A model generated the notes under the pieces. That model worked only from the letters and a program-made list of their open reading frames with translations, searched no databases and was not told the origin of the DNA. Positions 42,491 through 51,120 of a stretch of 64,000 bases of DNA are shown here, one piece after another (position 1 is the first letter of the stretch; each line of letters starts with the position of its first letter). The translations under genes were made by a program, and so were the position numbers. Origin of the DNA: Curtobacterium sp. VKM Ac-2922 (GTDB lineage Bacteria > Actinomycetota > Actinomycetes > Actinomycetales > Microbacteriaceae); assembly GCF_022815645.1 (NCBI RefSeq), contig NZ_JALGRO010000003.1, forward strand, positions 224,712-288,711, given 5' to 3'.

Positions 42491-43864
42491 TCAGACCCGG
42501 TCGGCGGTCTCGCGGCCGAGGGACGCGTCGATCATGGCGTCGCGCGGGACGACCTTGATCCGCGCGCGGCCCTGGGGCTCGCCCAGCGCGATCTCGTGCG
42601 CGTCGAGACGGTGCCAGCCGTCGAGGTCGGTGTACTCGACGCCGCGCTCGCGCAGCAGCGCCGGGATCGCATCCGCGGACGGGTCCTCGGGTGTCCACCA
42701 GCTGGCCTGGTCGCGCACGATGTGCTGCACGGTCTCCATCGCGTCGGACTTGGTGTGCCCGATCAGGCCGACCGGGCCGCGCTTGATCCAGCCGGTGGCG
42801 TACAGACCCGGGATCTGCTGGTTGTCGTCGTCGAGGACCTGGCCCTCGTGGTTCGGGATGACGCCGTGGCGCTCGTCGAACGGCAGCCCCGGTACCGGGG
42901 AGCCGAAGTAGCCGACCGCGCGGTAGACGGCCTGGATCGGGATCTCGCGGATCTCGCCGGTGCCCTCGACGCCGCCCTGCCCGTTCGGCCGGGTGCGCTC
43001 GTAGCGGATCGCGGCGACGCGGCCCTGGTCGTCGCCGACGAACTCGAGCGGCTTGGCGTAGAAGTGCAGGTGCAGGCGACGGCTGGCCTGCCCGACCTCG
43101 CGCTTCCGCCACTGCTCGAGCACGCGGTTGATGACCATGACCTGCTTGTTGGTCTGGATCGCGGTCAGCGACGCTTCGTCGTGGTCGAAGTCCTCGTCGT
43201 AGACGACCATGTCGACGTCCGGGACCTCGCCGAGCTCGCGGAGTTCCAGCGGGGTGAACTTCACCTGCGCCGGGCCACGACGGCCGAAGACGTGCACGTC
43301 GGTGACGGGCGAGCGCTTGAGACCCTGGTAGACGTTGTCCGGCACCTCGGTCGGCAGCAGGTCGTCGGCGTGCTTGGCGAGGATGCGCGAGACGTCGAGT
43401 GCGACGTTGCCGTTGCCGATGACCGCGACGCTCTCGGCCTCGAGCGGCCAGGTGCGGGGCACGTCGGGGTGGCCGTCGAACCAGCTGACGAACTCGGCGG
43501 CGCCGTACGAGCCCTCGAGCTCGACACCGGGCACGTCGAGGTCAGCGTCCTTGATGGCACCCGTCGAGAACACGACGGCGTTGTAGTGCTGCTTGAGGTC
43601 GTCGAGCGTGATGTCCTTGCCGAACTCGACGTTGCCGAAGATCCGGATGTCGCCGCGGTCGAGCACGTCGCGCAGGGCGTTGATGATCCCCTTGATGCGG
43701 GGGTGGTCGGGGGCGACGCCGTAGCGGACCAGGCCGTAGGGCGCGGGGAGCTGCTCGAACAGGTCGATCGACACGTCGTACGCGTGCGCTTCCCGCAGCA
43801 GGATGTCCGCGGCGTAGATGCCGGCGGGACCGGCGCCGACGATGGCGAGGCGGAGGGTGGGCAC
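42491..43864 (-). CDS. Ferredoxin/ferredoxin-NADP reductase (FprA-like)
   Basis: 457 residues of the glutathione-reductase-like FAD/NADP enzymes. FAD-binding VGAGPAGIYAADILLR, then PAPYGLVRYGVAPDHP characteristic of FprA and adrenodoxin reductase, then NADP-binding VIGNGNVALDVSRIL, and ATGWIKRGPVGLIGHTK near the end. It passes electrons from NADPH to ferredoxins or vice versa. It sits downstream of the polyprenyl synthase and menG genes on the same strand. Confidence 0.93.
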   Translation of the reverse strand: MPTLRLAIVGAGPAGIYAADILLREAHAYDVSIDLFEQLPAPYGLVRYGVAPDHPRIKGIINALRDVLDRGDIRIFGNVEFGKDITLDDLKQHYNAVVFSTGAIKDADLDVPGVELEGSYGAAEFVSWFDGHPDVPRTWPLEAESVAVIGNGNVALDVSRILAKHADDLLPTEVPDNVYQGLKRSPVTDVHVFGRRGPAQVKFTPLELRELGEVPDVDMVVYDEDFDHDEASLTAIQTNKQVMVINRVLEQWRKREVGQASRRLHLHFYAKPLEFVGDDQGRVAAIRYERTRPNGQGGVEGTGEIREIPIQAVYRAVGYFGSPVPGLPFDERHGVIPNHEGQVLDDDNQQIPGLYATGWIKRGPVGLIGHTKSDAMETVQHIVRDQASWWTPEDPSADAIPALLRERGVEYTDLDGWHRLDAHEIALGEPQGRARIKVVPRDAMIDASLGRETADRV

Positions 43865-43945
43865 TGAATCGTCTCCAGGTTCGTTCGGGGGTGGTGCCGG
43901 GCAACGGCGGGGTGTCGCTGGGGCGCTCCGGCCGGAGCTCGCCGG

Positions 43946-45022
43946 TCAGCGGCTGCGGTCGACGACGGACTCGGCGAACCGCGTGAGGGCGCGTTTCACG
44001 ACCCCGTCGGGCAGCGGTTCCAGCGCGACGACCGCTTCGCCGGCCCACTGGGCGGCGAGCGCGCGGGTGGCGGCGGTGGCTTCGTGGTCGCGCAGGGCGG
44101 CGACCGCGGACAGGTACACGTCGCTGGTGACGGCGTCGTCCGGAGCGTCACGGACGTCGCGTTCGATGCGGGCGAGCAGGTCGGCGGCGCCGGGCTCGGT
44201 CGCCGCGCGGCGTCGGAGCTGCAGCAGGGGCAGCGTGTCGACGCCCGCGCGCAGGTCGTTGCCGGCGATCTTGCCGGTCTTGTCCTTCGCCGGGGCCAGG
44301 TCGATGACGTCGTCGACGAGCTGGAACGCGACGCCGACCTTCTCGCCGAAGGTGCCCACGGCGTCGAGGTAGGCACGGTCGGCCCCGGAGAACAGCACGC
44401 CCGCGCGGGCCGCCGTCGCGATGAGGGAGCCGGTCTTGTCGCTGAGCACCTGGATGTAGTGCTCGACCGGGTCGTCGTCGGGCTGCGGGCCGGTGGTCTC
44501 GTGCAGCTGCCCCATGCAGAGACGCTGGAAGGTCTCCGCCTGCATGCGGATGCCCTCGGGGCCCAGGTCGGCGGTGATCAGGCTGGCGCGGGCGAAGAGC
44601 AGGTCACCGGTCAGGATCGCGACGTTGTTGCCGTAGGTGACGTGCGCTGCCGGCACCCCGCGGCGCACCGGCGCCTCGTCCATGACGTCGTCGTGGTACA
44701 GCGACGCCAGGTGCGTGGTCTCGACGCTGACCGCGGCCTTGACGACGTGGTCGGTCACCCCGTTGCCGAGCTGCGCGATGAGCAGGGTCAGGGTGGGGCG
44801 GATGCGCTTGCCGCCCGCCGACAGCAGGTAGCGGCTGGTGGTGTCGGCCAGGGTGTCGGCGGAGCGCATGGCGTCCTCGAGCTCCTGCTCGACGAGCTCG
44901 AGGCCGTCGTCCACGGCGGTGATGAACCGGCGCTCCGACGGGCTGGCGAACATCCGCTCGCCGATGCCGAGCGACGCTCGGAGACTCGGTGCGCGGCGTG
45001 CGACCGGGACGCTCGGGTTCAA
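43946..45022 (-). CDS. Polyprenyl diphosphate synthase (menaquinone side chain)
   Basis: 358 residues of the trans-prenyltransferase family. The first Asp-rich motif is DDVMD at 111-115 and the second is in QLVDDVIDLAPAKDKTGK. The length and the location next to menG fit a long-chain (hepta- to nonaprenyl) synthase supplying the menaquinone tail. The start is TTG 45022, with GGAGC five bases before it. No ATG is near. It lies 44 bases after menG. Confidence 0.9.
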   Translation of the reverse strand: MNPSVPVARRAPSLRASLGIGERMFASPSERRFITAVDDGLELVEQELEDAMRSADTLADTTSRYLLSAGGKRIRPTLTLLIAQLGNGVTDHVVKAAVSVETTHLASLYHDDVMDEAPVRRGVPAAHVTYGNNVAILTGDLLFARASLITADLGPEGIRMQAETFQRLCMGQLHETTGPQPDDDPVEHYIQVLSDKTGSLIATAARAGVLFSGADRAYLDAVGTFGEKVGVAFQLVDDVIDLAPAKDKTGKIAGNDLRAGVDTLPLLQLRRRAATEPGAADLLARIERDVRDAPDDAVTSDVYLSAVAALRDHEATAATRALAAQWAGEAVVALEPLPDGVVKRALTRFAESVVDRSR

Positions 45023-45066
45023 GTGGTGCTCCGTGTTCGGGGGCCGTGTGCGGGAGGAGGTGCCGG

Positions 45067-45858
45067 TCAGCTGTCGGTCGGCTCGACACGCGGCTGCTCG
45101 CCGGTGCCCTGGTGCTCGCGGCGCGCCTTCGCACGACGGGCGACGGATTCGCGGACGGGCTCGGCGACGGGCTTGCGTCCGCGGTGCAGTGCGACGATAC
45201 CGGCCGTCAGGTTGCGGTAGGCGACCATCGTGAAGCCGACGCCGCGCAGCCACTGGCTGAGCACCTGCTGCTCGGGCCAGGCCTCGATCGACTCGGCCAG
45301 GTACCGGTAGGCGGCGGGGTTGCTGCTCGAGACGCGGGCGATCCCGGGCAGGACACGCTTGAGGTAGGCGCCGTAGCCGAAGCGCAGGGCGGCGAGGGGC
45401 GGCGTCGAGAACTCGCAGATGACGACACGACCGCCGGGCTTCAGGACCCTTAGCATCTCGCCGAGGGCCTGGTGCGGGTCGTTGACGTTGCGCAGACCGA
45501 ACGAGATCGTGACGGCGTCGAAGGTGTCGTCCTCGAACGGCAGGTGCTCGGCGTCCCCCTCGACGAAGGTGATCTCGGGGTGGCGCTCGCGTCCGACGGC
45601 GATCATGCCCGCGGACAGGTCGAGTGCCGTGACCTCGGCACCCTTCTTCGCCAGGACCGCCGCACTGGTGCCGGTGCCCGCGGCGATGTCGAGGACCTTC
45701 TCGCCCGGCTGAGGGTCGACGGCGCGCACGGTGGCGACCCGCCACAGCGGGGCGTTGCCGGCGGAGAGGATGTCGTTGGTCAGGTCGTACTTCTCCGCGA
45801 CGTCGTCGAACATGGCCGCCACTTCGTCCGGCCGCTTGTGCATGTCCGCTCTGCTCAC
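45067..45858 (-). CDS. menG: Demethylmenaquinone methyltransferase
   Basis: 263 residues of the UbiE/MenG family. SAM-binding motif VLDIAAGTGTSAAVLA (55-70) and the family signatures YDLTNDILSAGNAPLWR and ITFVEGDAEHLPF. It methylates demethylmenaquinone in the last step of the pathway. The C-terminal 35 residues are basic and beyond the usual end. GTG 45858 lies seven bases after TAGGAT, so it is probably leaderless. An ATG five codons in is the alternative. Confidence 0.93.
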   Translation of the reverse strand: MSRADMHKRPDEVAAMFDDVAEKYDLTNDILSAGNAPLWRVATVRAVDPQPGEKVLDIAAGTGTSAAVLAKKGAEVTALDLSAGMIAVGRERHPEITFVEGDAEHLPFEDDTFDAVTISFGLRNVNDPHQALGEMLRVLKPGGRVVICEFSTPPLAALRFGYGAYLKRVLPGIARVSSSNPAAYRYLAESIEAWPEQQVLSQWLRGVGFTMVAYRNLTAGIVALHRGRKPVAEPVRESVARRAKARREHQGTGEQPRVEPTDS

Positions 45859-45865
45859 CCGCCCA

Positions 45866-45871
45866 ATCCTA
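45866..45871 (-). promoter_or_regulatory. -10 box of leaderless menG promoter
   Basis: On the minus strand TAGGAT, seven bases, then GTG at 45858. The 120 bases beyond it towards menF consist mostly of imperfect GCGTCTCGCGTCGCGGCC-type repeats (about 45910-45980). Confidence 0.55.
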
Positions 45872-45997
45872 GAGGTCCGTCCCGTGCGTTGCCGGAACGC
45901 CCGGCGCCTCCCGCGCGCGTCTCGCGTCGCGGCCCGCGCGTCTCGGGTCCCGGCCCGCCCGCGTCCCGCGTCGCGGCCTGGTGTCGGCTGCGCCGCG

Positions 45998-46003
45998 TAC
46001 GAT
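45998..46003 (+). promoter_or_regulatory. -10 box of leaderless menF promoter
   Basis: TACGAT, six bases, then GTG at 46010. It is divergent from the menG promoter. Confidence 0.5.
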
Positions 46004-46009
46004 CGGTCC

Positions 46010-47269
46010 GTGACCCGAACCGCCACGGCGGCCCCGCCGCTCACGGTCTCGACCCGGATCCTCGACGACCCGGGCGCCGTGCTCCGCCACACGCTCCCCG
46101 ACCACCCGCTCGCCTTCGTGCGCGGCGGCGACGGCATCGTCGGGATCGGCGAGGCCCTCCGGTTCACGTTCAGCGGCCCGAGCCGGATGCGCGACGCCGC
46201 GGCGGTCTGGCGCGACATCGTGGCCGACGCCGACGTCGACGACACGGTGCAGCTGCGCGGTTCGGGGCTGGTGGCCTTCGGCGCGTTCGCGTTCGCCGAC
46301 GACTCCGCAACCAGCAGCGTCCTGATCGTCCCCCGTGTCGTCGTCGGGCGCCGCCGCGGCAAGGCCTGGCTCACCGCCATCGACACGACACCCGACCCCG
46401 CTCCGCTGCCGTTCACCCGGACCTCGGCACCCGTCCCCCGCGTCGGGCGGCACCTGTCCGTGACCCTGCGCCCCGGCCGCATCGACGAGGACGCCTACGC
46501 CGCGTCCGTCGCCGAGGCCGTGCGTCGGATCACGGCCGGCGACGCACGCAAGGTCGTGCTCGCACGCGACCTGGTCGGCACGCTCCCCGCGGGTGCCGAC
46601 CAGCGTGCACTGCTCCTCGACCTCGCCGACACGTACCCGCAGTGCGTCGTGTTCGCTGTGGACGGGCTGGTGGGCGCGACCCCCGAGACCCTGGCGCGGA
46701 CCGACGGCACCCGACTGACCGCCCGCGTGCTGGCGGGCAGCGCCGCCCGTGGCGAGGACGCCGCGTCCGACCGCGCCGCCGCCGAGGCCCTGGCAGCCAG
46801 CGCCAAGGACGTGCAGGAACACGCGTTCGCGATCTCGTCGCTGGTCGACGCGCTCCGGCCGATCGCCGCCGACCTGCGCGTCGATCCCGAGCCCTTCCGT
46901 CTGCAGCTGCCGAACCTGTGGCACCTGGCGAGCGACGTGCAGGCCACGCTGCCCGTCGGCACCACCTCGCTCGACGTCGCCGACGCCCTGCACCCCACCG
47001 CGGCCGTCGCCGGCACGCCGACCGACGTCGCGGTGCGGCTGGTCGCCGAGCTCGAGGGCGTCGACCGGGGCCGCTACGCCGGTCCGGTGGGGTGGTTCGG
47101 GGCCTCGGGTGACGGGGAGTGGATGCTCGCCCTGCGCAGTGCGCAGATCGACCCGGACGGCACCGTCACGGCGTGGGCGGGGGCGGGCATCGTCGCCGGC
47201 TCGGACCCGCAGCGCGAGGTCGCCGAGACGGCGCTGAAGTTCCGCCCCATCCGCGACGCACTCGCGTAG
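46010..47269 (+). CDS. menF: Isochorismate synthase
   Basis: 419 residues of the chorismate-utilising enzyme family. ARKVVLARDLVG, FAVDGLVGATPETLART, RVLAGSAARG, KDVQEHAFAISSLVDAL and AGAGIVAGSDPQREVAET are the core motifs, including the metal-binding glutamates. It converts chorismate to isochorismate, the first committed step to menaquinone. An entC-type role in siderophore synthesis is possible, but the setting among men genes favours MenF. The gene is divergent from menG. Confidence 0.92.
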   Translation: MTRTATAAPPLTVSTRILDDPGAVLRHTLPDHPLAFVRGGDGIVGIGEALRFTFSGPSRMRDAAAVWRDIVADADVDDTVQLRGSGLVAFGAFAFADDSATSSVLIVPRVVVGRRRGKAWLTAIDTTPDPAPLPFTRTSAPVPRVGRHLSVTLRPGRIDEDAYAASVAEAVRRITAGDARKVVLARDLVGTLPAGADQRALLLDLADTYPQCVVFAVDGLVGATPETLARTDGTRLTARVLAGSAARGEDAASDRAAAEALAASAKDVQEHAFAISSLVDALRPIAADLRVDPEPFRLQLPNLWHLASDVQATLPVGTTSLDVADALHPTAAVAGTPTDVAVRLVAELEGVDRGRYAGPVGWFGASGDGEWMLALRSAQIDPDGTVTAWAGAGIVAGSDPQREVAETALKFRPIRDALA

Positions 47270-47294
47270 CGGCGCGGCGGCGCTTGCCGCGCGA

Positions 47295-47560
47295 GCACCG
47301 TGCGAGGTCCGCGGCCGGTGCGAACTTGCCCGGCCCGTGCCGGGCAACAAGCCCGCACCACGCGACCGTCGACGCACGCACGCACGCCGAAGCGCGCACC
47401 GTGCGCGGCATCGCGGTCGCACCCACCGCCGGACGGGAGGCTCGGCGCAGGTCCGGCACCGAGCCTCCCGTCCGACACAGCACCGGCGCGCACCGTGCGA
47501 GGTCCGCCCCCGGTGCGAACTTGCCCGGCCCGTGCCGGGCAACAAGCCCGCACCACGCGA
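47295..47560. repeat. 71-bp direct repeat flanking a hairpin (menF-menD junction)
   Basis: 47295-47365 and 47490-47560 are 71-base direct repeats with two mismatches. Each contains its own hairpin (TTGCCCGGC, four-base loop, GCCGGGCAA). This region of 331 bases between convergent genes has no coding sequence that I can support. Confidence 0.88.
47431..47473. terminator. Perfect 15-bp stem between menF and menD
   Basis: GGACGGGAGGCTCGG at 47431-47445 pairs perfectly with CCGAGCCTCCCGTCC at 47459-47473. It lies midway between the 71-base repeats and could serve both convergent transcripts. Confidence 0.8.
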
Positions 47561-47600
47561 TCGCCGGCGCACCGTGCGCGGCGTGGCGCACCGCACGCCG

Positions 47601-49475
47601 TCAGTCAGCCAGCGGCACCTCGATGACGACGCGGTCGGCCGGGTCCGTCAGGACGCGCTCGAGGTCGCCCCACGTCGCGGCGCGGCGGTACTCCCACCCG
47701 AGGCCGGTGACGACGCGCTCGACGTCGACGTGCTGCGGTGTGGTCATCATCCGGCGCATGTCCTCGGGCGGGGTGGTCTGCGCCACCTCGAGCCCGCGGA
47801 AGATCGCTCCCCCGGCGTCGTTGCCGACCACGACCTGCACGCGGTGCGTCGTCTCGTCGGTGCCCGTGACGAAGGCGCCCAGGTCGTGCAGGAACGTCAG
47901 GTCGCCGAGCAGCACGCGGGTGGTGCCCCCGGCGGCCTGGGTCGACGACAGCGCCGCGGCGATGCCGAGTGCGGTCGACACGGTGCCGTCGATGCCGGCC
48001 AGTCCCCGGTTGGCATGCACGTGGATCTTCTTGCCGGCGACCCGTCCGTCGGCGACGCGGATGATCTGCGACGCACCGAGCACCAGGCGGTCGTGCGGCC
48101 AGGTCACGCCCCATACGGCATCGGCGAGCATCGCTCGGTCGACCGGACGGCGTCGGAGTGCCACCTCGTCCTTCAGGAACCGGTTCCGCTCAGCGCGGTC
48201 CTCGGACCGCTTGGCGTCGAGGTCCGGTCCGGCGTCGCCGTCGCCGAGCGCAGCCCGGCTGGCAGCCACCCACCGGCCGACCCACGCACGGTGCTCGGGG
48301 CCGGTGCGGCCGGTCACGCGGACGTCGGACACCAGCCGGGAGGCCCGGCTCGGGTCGTACGCGTCGGCTCCCGCCCCGCGGACGGTCACCACCTCGACGT
48401 CGTCGCGCTGCAGCAGCGCGGGGACCTCGCGCGAGAGCGTCGGGTGGCCGAGCACGACGGCACGGCGGACACGGCCGCCGAACGCCGGGTCGCGCAGCAA
48501 CTCGCGGTACGTGACGACGAGGTTCCGCCCGAAGTGCGCCCCGCTCGAGACCTCGGCCACCAGCGGCGCACCGAGCTCCCACGCGATCCGTTCGGCGCCC
48601 GCGCCGGCGTCGTGTCCGGCGATGACGACCGTCGCGGGCCGGTCGTCCGGCGTGAGGTCGGCGACCGGCAGCCCGGAGTGGGTCCTCCGGGTGGCGAAGT
48701 CCACGTCGATCTCGGTGTCCGGCACGCCCTGCACGTCGACGAGGGTGGCGGACAGGGGCTCGCGGAAGGCGACGTTCAGCTGCGCGGGCCCGGGCTGGCC
48801 GGTGTGTCCCGACGCAGCGGCAACGGCTTCGCGGACGACGCCGCGGATCATGCCGCGGGTGTCGTCGTCGACGCCGTGCGCGGTCGGGGCCTCGATCTCG
48901 CGGACGAACGGCACGGCCTGGGCGAAGATGCCCGGCTGCACGGTCGTCTGGTTGCTCCCGATCCCCCGCAGTTCGGTGGGGCGGTCGGCGGAGACGACGA
49001 TCATCGGCACGCCGGAGTGGTGGGCCTCCGACACGGCGGGGTGCAGGTTCGCCACCGCGGTGCCCGAGGTCGTGACGACCAGCGCAGGACGCCCCGTCTC
49101 GACCGCCAGCCCCAGCGCGAAGAACCCGGCCGTGCGCTCGTCGAGCCGGACGTGCACGGTGATCCCGCCGGCACGCTCGAGCGCGACCGCCGCGAGGGCG
49201 AGGGCCTGCGACCGCGAACCGGGACTCACCACGACGTCGGTCACCCCGGCGCGTGCGGCTTCCTGCAGCAGCACGAGGGCGAAGTCCGACGCGGGGCTGC
49301 CCGAGGTCGGCTGACCCGAGCCGACGGGACCGTCAGCGATCGGTGCGGCCGTCGTCGTCGGTGTCGTGGAACTGTTCTTCGAGGTCTCGGAGGGTGACGT
49401 CGTCCTGGTCCTTGTCCGTGCGGGGCCGCTCGGGAGCCTGCTCGCCGAGGAAGTCCGGGTCGTCTTCGGGACCAC
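47601..49475 (-). CDS. menD: SEPHCHC synthase, start uncertain
   Basis: About 624 residues from GTG 49475. The enzyme joins 2-oxoglutarate and isochorismate using thiamine diphosphate. Core sequence starts near SPASDFALVLLQEAARAGVTDVVVSPGSRSQAL. The catalytic glutamate region VHVRLDERTAGFFALG and the ThDP-binding GDLTFLHDLGAF are present. The catalytic part begins only about 60 residues in. The first residues overlap the PLDc_N gene in another frame and are Arg/Thr/Ser-rich. No ATG, GTG or TTG exists between 49475 and the core. A non-standard start near 49330 is therefore possible. Confidence 0.88.
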   Translation of the reverse strand: MVPKTTRTSSASRLPSGPARTRTRTTSPSETSKNSSTTPTTTAAPIADGPVGSGQPTSGSPASDFALVLLQEAARAGVTDVVVSPGSRSQALALAAVALERAGGITVHVRLDERTAGFFALGLAVETGRPALVVTTSGTAVANLHPAVSEAHHSGVPMIVVSADRPTELRGIGSNQTTVQPGIFAQAVPFVREIEAPTAHGVDDDTRGMIRGVVREAVAAASGHTGQPGPAQLNVAFREPLSATLVDVQGVPDTEIDVDFATRRTHSGLPVADLTPDDRPATVVIAGHDAGAGAERIAWELGAPLVAEVSSGAHFGRNLVVTYRELLRDPAFGGRVRRAVVLGHPTLSREVPALLQRDDVEVVTVRGAGADAYDPSRASRLVSDVRVTGRTGPEHRAWVGRWVAASRAALGDGDAGPDLDAKRSEDRAERNRFLKDEVALRRRPVDRAMLADAVWGVTWPHDRLVLGASQIIRVADGRVAGKKIHVHANRGLAGIDGTVSTALGIAAALSSTQAAGGTTRVLLGDLTFLHDLGAFVTGTDETTHRVQVVVGNDAGGAIFRGLEVAQTTPPEDMRRMMTTPQHVDVERVVTGLGWEYRRAATWGDLERVLTDPADRVVIEVPLAD

Positions 49476-49686
49476 GGTACCGGGCGGTCGGCTGCGGCGA
49501 CGCCGGTGCACGACCGAGCAGGAACCAGAGCAGGGCGCCGAGGACCGGCAGCACGATGACGAGCAGGACCCAGATGCCCTTGCGGAGCGAACGGACGCGG
49601 GCCTTGGGCATGGTGGCGCAGTCGATGAGCGCGTACACCGTGAACGCCACGGCGGCGACTGCGACGACGAGCCACAAGCGGATCAT
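49333..49686 (-). CDS. Small PLDc_N-domain membrane protein
   Basis: 117 residues. Two membrane helices (LWLVVAVAAVAFTVYALIDC and IWVLLVIVLPVLGALLWFLLG) form a PLDc_N domain like the N terminus of cardiolipin synthases. The acidic tail ends DDDGRTDR. The ATG at 49686 follows TAGACT by six bases, so it is leaderless. It is upstream of and overlapping menD, with which it should be cotranscribed. Small proteins of this type often accompany men genes in actinobacteria. Function unknown. Confidence 0.85.
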   Translation of the reverse strand: MIRLWLVVAVAAVAFTVYALIDCATMPKARVRSLRKGIWVLLVIVLPVLGALLWFLLGRAPASPQPTARYRGPEDDPDFLGEQAPERPRTDKDQDDVTLRDLEEQFHDTDDDGRTDR

Positions 49687-49692
49687 GCACGG

Positions 49693-49698
49693 AGTCTA
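49693..49698 (-). promoter_or_regulatory. -10 box of leaderless PLDc_N-menD promoter
   Basis: On the minus strand TAGACT, six bases, then ATG at 49686. Confidence 0.6.
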
Positions 49699-49738
49699 GG
49701 TCGCGAGTCTGTGACGGAACTCATGGTCTGGGGGTCCG

Positions 49739-49744
49739 TAGACT
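49739..49744 (+). promoter_or_regulatory. -10 box of leaderless DUF4229-gene promoter
   Basis: TAGACT, six bases, then GTG at 49751. It is a mirror of the divergent PLDc_N promoter, whose TAGACT lies 40 bases away. Confidence 0.6.
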
Positions 49745-49750
49745 TGCCGC

Positions 49751-50077
49751 GTGAAAGCGTGGCTCGTCTACACCCTCGCCCGTCTCGGGATCTTCGCGGC
49801 GGCGCTCGTCGTCCTGTTCGTGATCGGGCTCCCCTGGTACTGGGCGACCATCGGCGCGGCGTTGATCGGGCTGCTCGTGTCGTACATCGCGCTGCCCCGC
49901 CTGCGCAGCGAGGTGACCTCGAGCCTGGCGTCGCGACGACCCCGACCGGCCCACGACGCCGACTCGGACTTCGAGGACGACTTCGTCGACGCCGAGGACT
50001 CGGACGCCCCGATGACCCGTCCGGTGTCCGACGCCGACCGGCACGTGGACCGCCGCGAGCACCCCGCCGCGGACTGA
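49751..50077 (+). CDS. DUF4229-type small membrane protein
   Basis: 108 residues. Two helices (LGIFAAALVVLFVIGL and WATIGAALIGLLVSYIALP) are followed by a hydrophilic, acidic tail. The layout and the position beside menA/menD match the actinobacterial DUF4229 family, whose function is not known. It is transcribed alone and converges with menA. Confidence 0.78.
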   Translation: MKAWLVYTLARLGIFAAALVVLFVIGLPWYWATIGAALIGLLVSYIALPRLRSEVTSSLASRRPRPAHDADSDFEDDFVDAEDSDAPMTRPVSDADRHVDRREHPAAD

Positions 50078-50088
50078 CCCGACCCCGG

Positions 50089-51084
50089 CTACGGCTGGAC
50101 GGCGAGCGTGATGCCGAGCACCACGCCGTAGACCAGTGACGCGAACGACGACAGCTGCAGTGCGGTGATCAGCTCGCGGGGCTTCTTCGACGTCACGCCG
50201 ATCAGCAGGGCGGGCAGGGCGAGCAGCAGCGAGAAGTACGTGAAGCCGGTCCGGAAGTACAGCAGCACGAACCACAGCAGCGCCACGTACGGCAGCATCA
50301 GGAACACGCCGTACAGCGTCCGCGCCACGCCACTGCCGAGCACGACGGCCAGGGTGCGCTTGCCGGCCAGCCGGTCCTCGTCGATGTCGCGGATGTTGTT
50401 CACCATGAGGACCGCGCACGCGAAGAACCCTGCCGCGACGGCCGCCGCCCAGCCGCTCGTCGTGACCTGCTGGATCTGGGTGTACTGCGTGCCGAGCACC
50501 GCGACCAGGCCGAAGAACACGAAGACGAACACCTCGCCCAGCGCGTTGTACCCGTAGGGCTTCTTGCCGCCGGTGTAGAACCACGCGGCGACGATCGCCG
50601 CGGCACCGACCAGCAGCAGCCACCACAGCTGGGTGAGCACCACGATCGCGATGCCGGCCACCGCGGCCAGGCCGAAGAACGTCAGCGCCACGGTCAGCAC
50701 CGTGCGGGGCTTGGCGAGTCCGGCACCGGTGAGACGAGCGGGCCCGACGCGGAACTCGTCCGTCCCGCGCACGCCGTCGGAGTAGTCGTTGCTGTAGTTC
50801 ACACCGATCTGCAGGAACAGGGCGACCGCCAGGGCCAGCAGCGCCACGGCCAGGTGGCCGTCCTGGGCCAGGTACGCGCCGAAGTCACCCGAGATGCCGC
50901 TGTCGACGAAGCCGACCGCGGTGCCGAGCACGACGGGGACCACGCCGAGCGTGAGGGTCCGGAGCCGGGCGCCGCCGATCCAGTCGCGCGCGGTCGCCCG
51001 GCGCCTGGTGTTCGTCGGCGCAGCGGCCTTCGCGGGGTTGCCGGAGCGGCCCGGCCTGTGCGTTGCGTTCTTGGATCGTGCCAC
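50089..51084 (-). CDS. menA: 1,4-dihydroxy-2-naphthoate polyprenyltransferase
   Basis: 331 residues of the UbiA superfamily, about nine helices. The first Asp-rich motif is NYSNDYSDGVRGTDE and the second is NNIRDIDEDRLAGKRTLA. It attaches the polyprenyl tail to dihydroxynaphthoate in the membrane, giving demethylmenaquinone. The start at GTG 51084 lies eight bases after TAGGAT. A TTG at 51093 is less likely. The first 35 residues are basic and cytoplasmic. Confidence 0.95.
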   Translation of the reverse strand: MARSKNATHRPGRSGNPAKAAAPTNTRRRATARDWIGGARLRTLTLGVVPVVLGTAVGFVDSGISGDFGAYLAQDGHLAVALLALAVALFLQIGVNYSNDYSDGVRGTDEFRVGPARLTGAGLAKPRTVLTVALTFFGLAAVAGIAIVVLTQLWWLLLVGAAAIVAAWFYTGGKKPYGYNALGEVFVFVFFGLVAVLGTQYTQIQQVTTSGWAAAVAAGFFACAVLMVNNIRDIDEDRLAGKRTLAVVLGSGVARTLYGVFLMLPYVALLWFVLLYFRTGFTYFSLLLALPALLIGVTSKKPRELITALQLSSFASLVYGVVLGITLAVQP

Positions 51085-51092
51085 GGCCGTCA

Positions 51093-51098
51093 ATCCTA
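51093..51098 (-). promoter_or_regulatory. -10 box of menA promoter
   Basis: On the minus strand TAGGAT, eight bases, then GTG at 51084. It lies within the short gap after menE. Confidence 0.45.
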
Positions 51099-51120
51099 TT
51101 CGCCGACGCGTGCGGGGACC

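Noticed and set aside
49333..49475. Frameshift or sequencing error separating the PLDc_N gene and menD
   Set aside because: Both frames are internally consistent. The PLDc_N protein has a natural acidic end and MenD domains are intact, so a true overlap is simpler.
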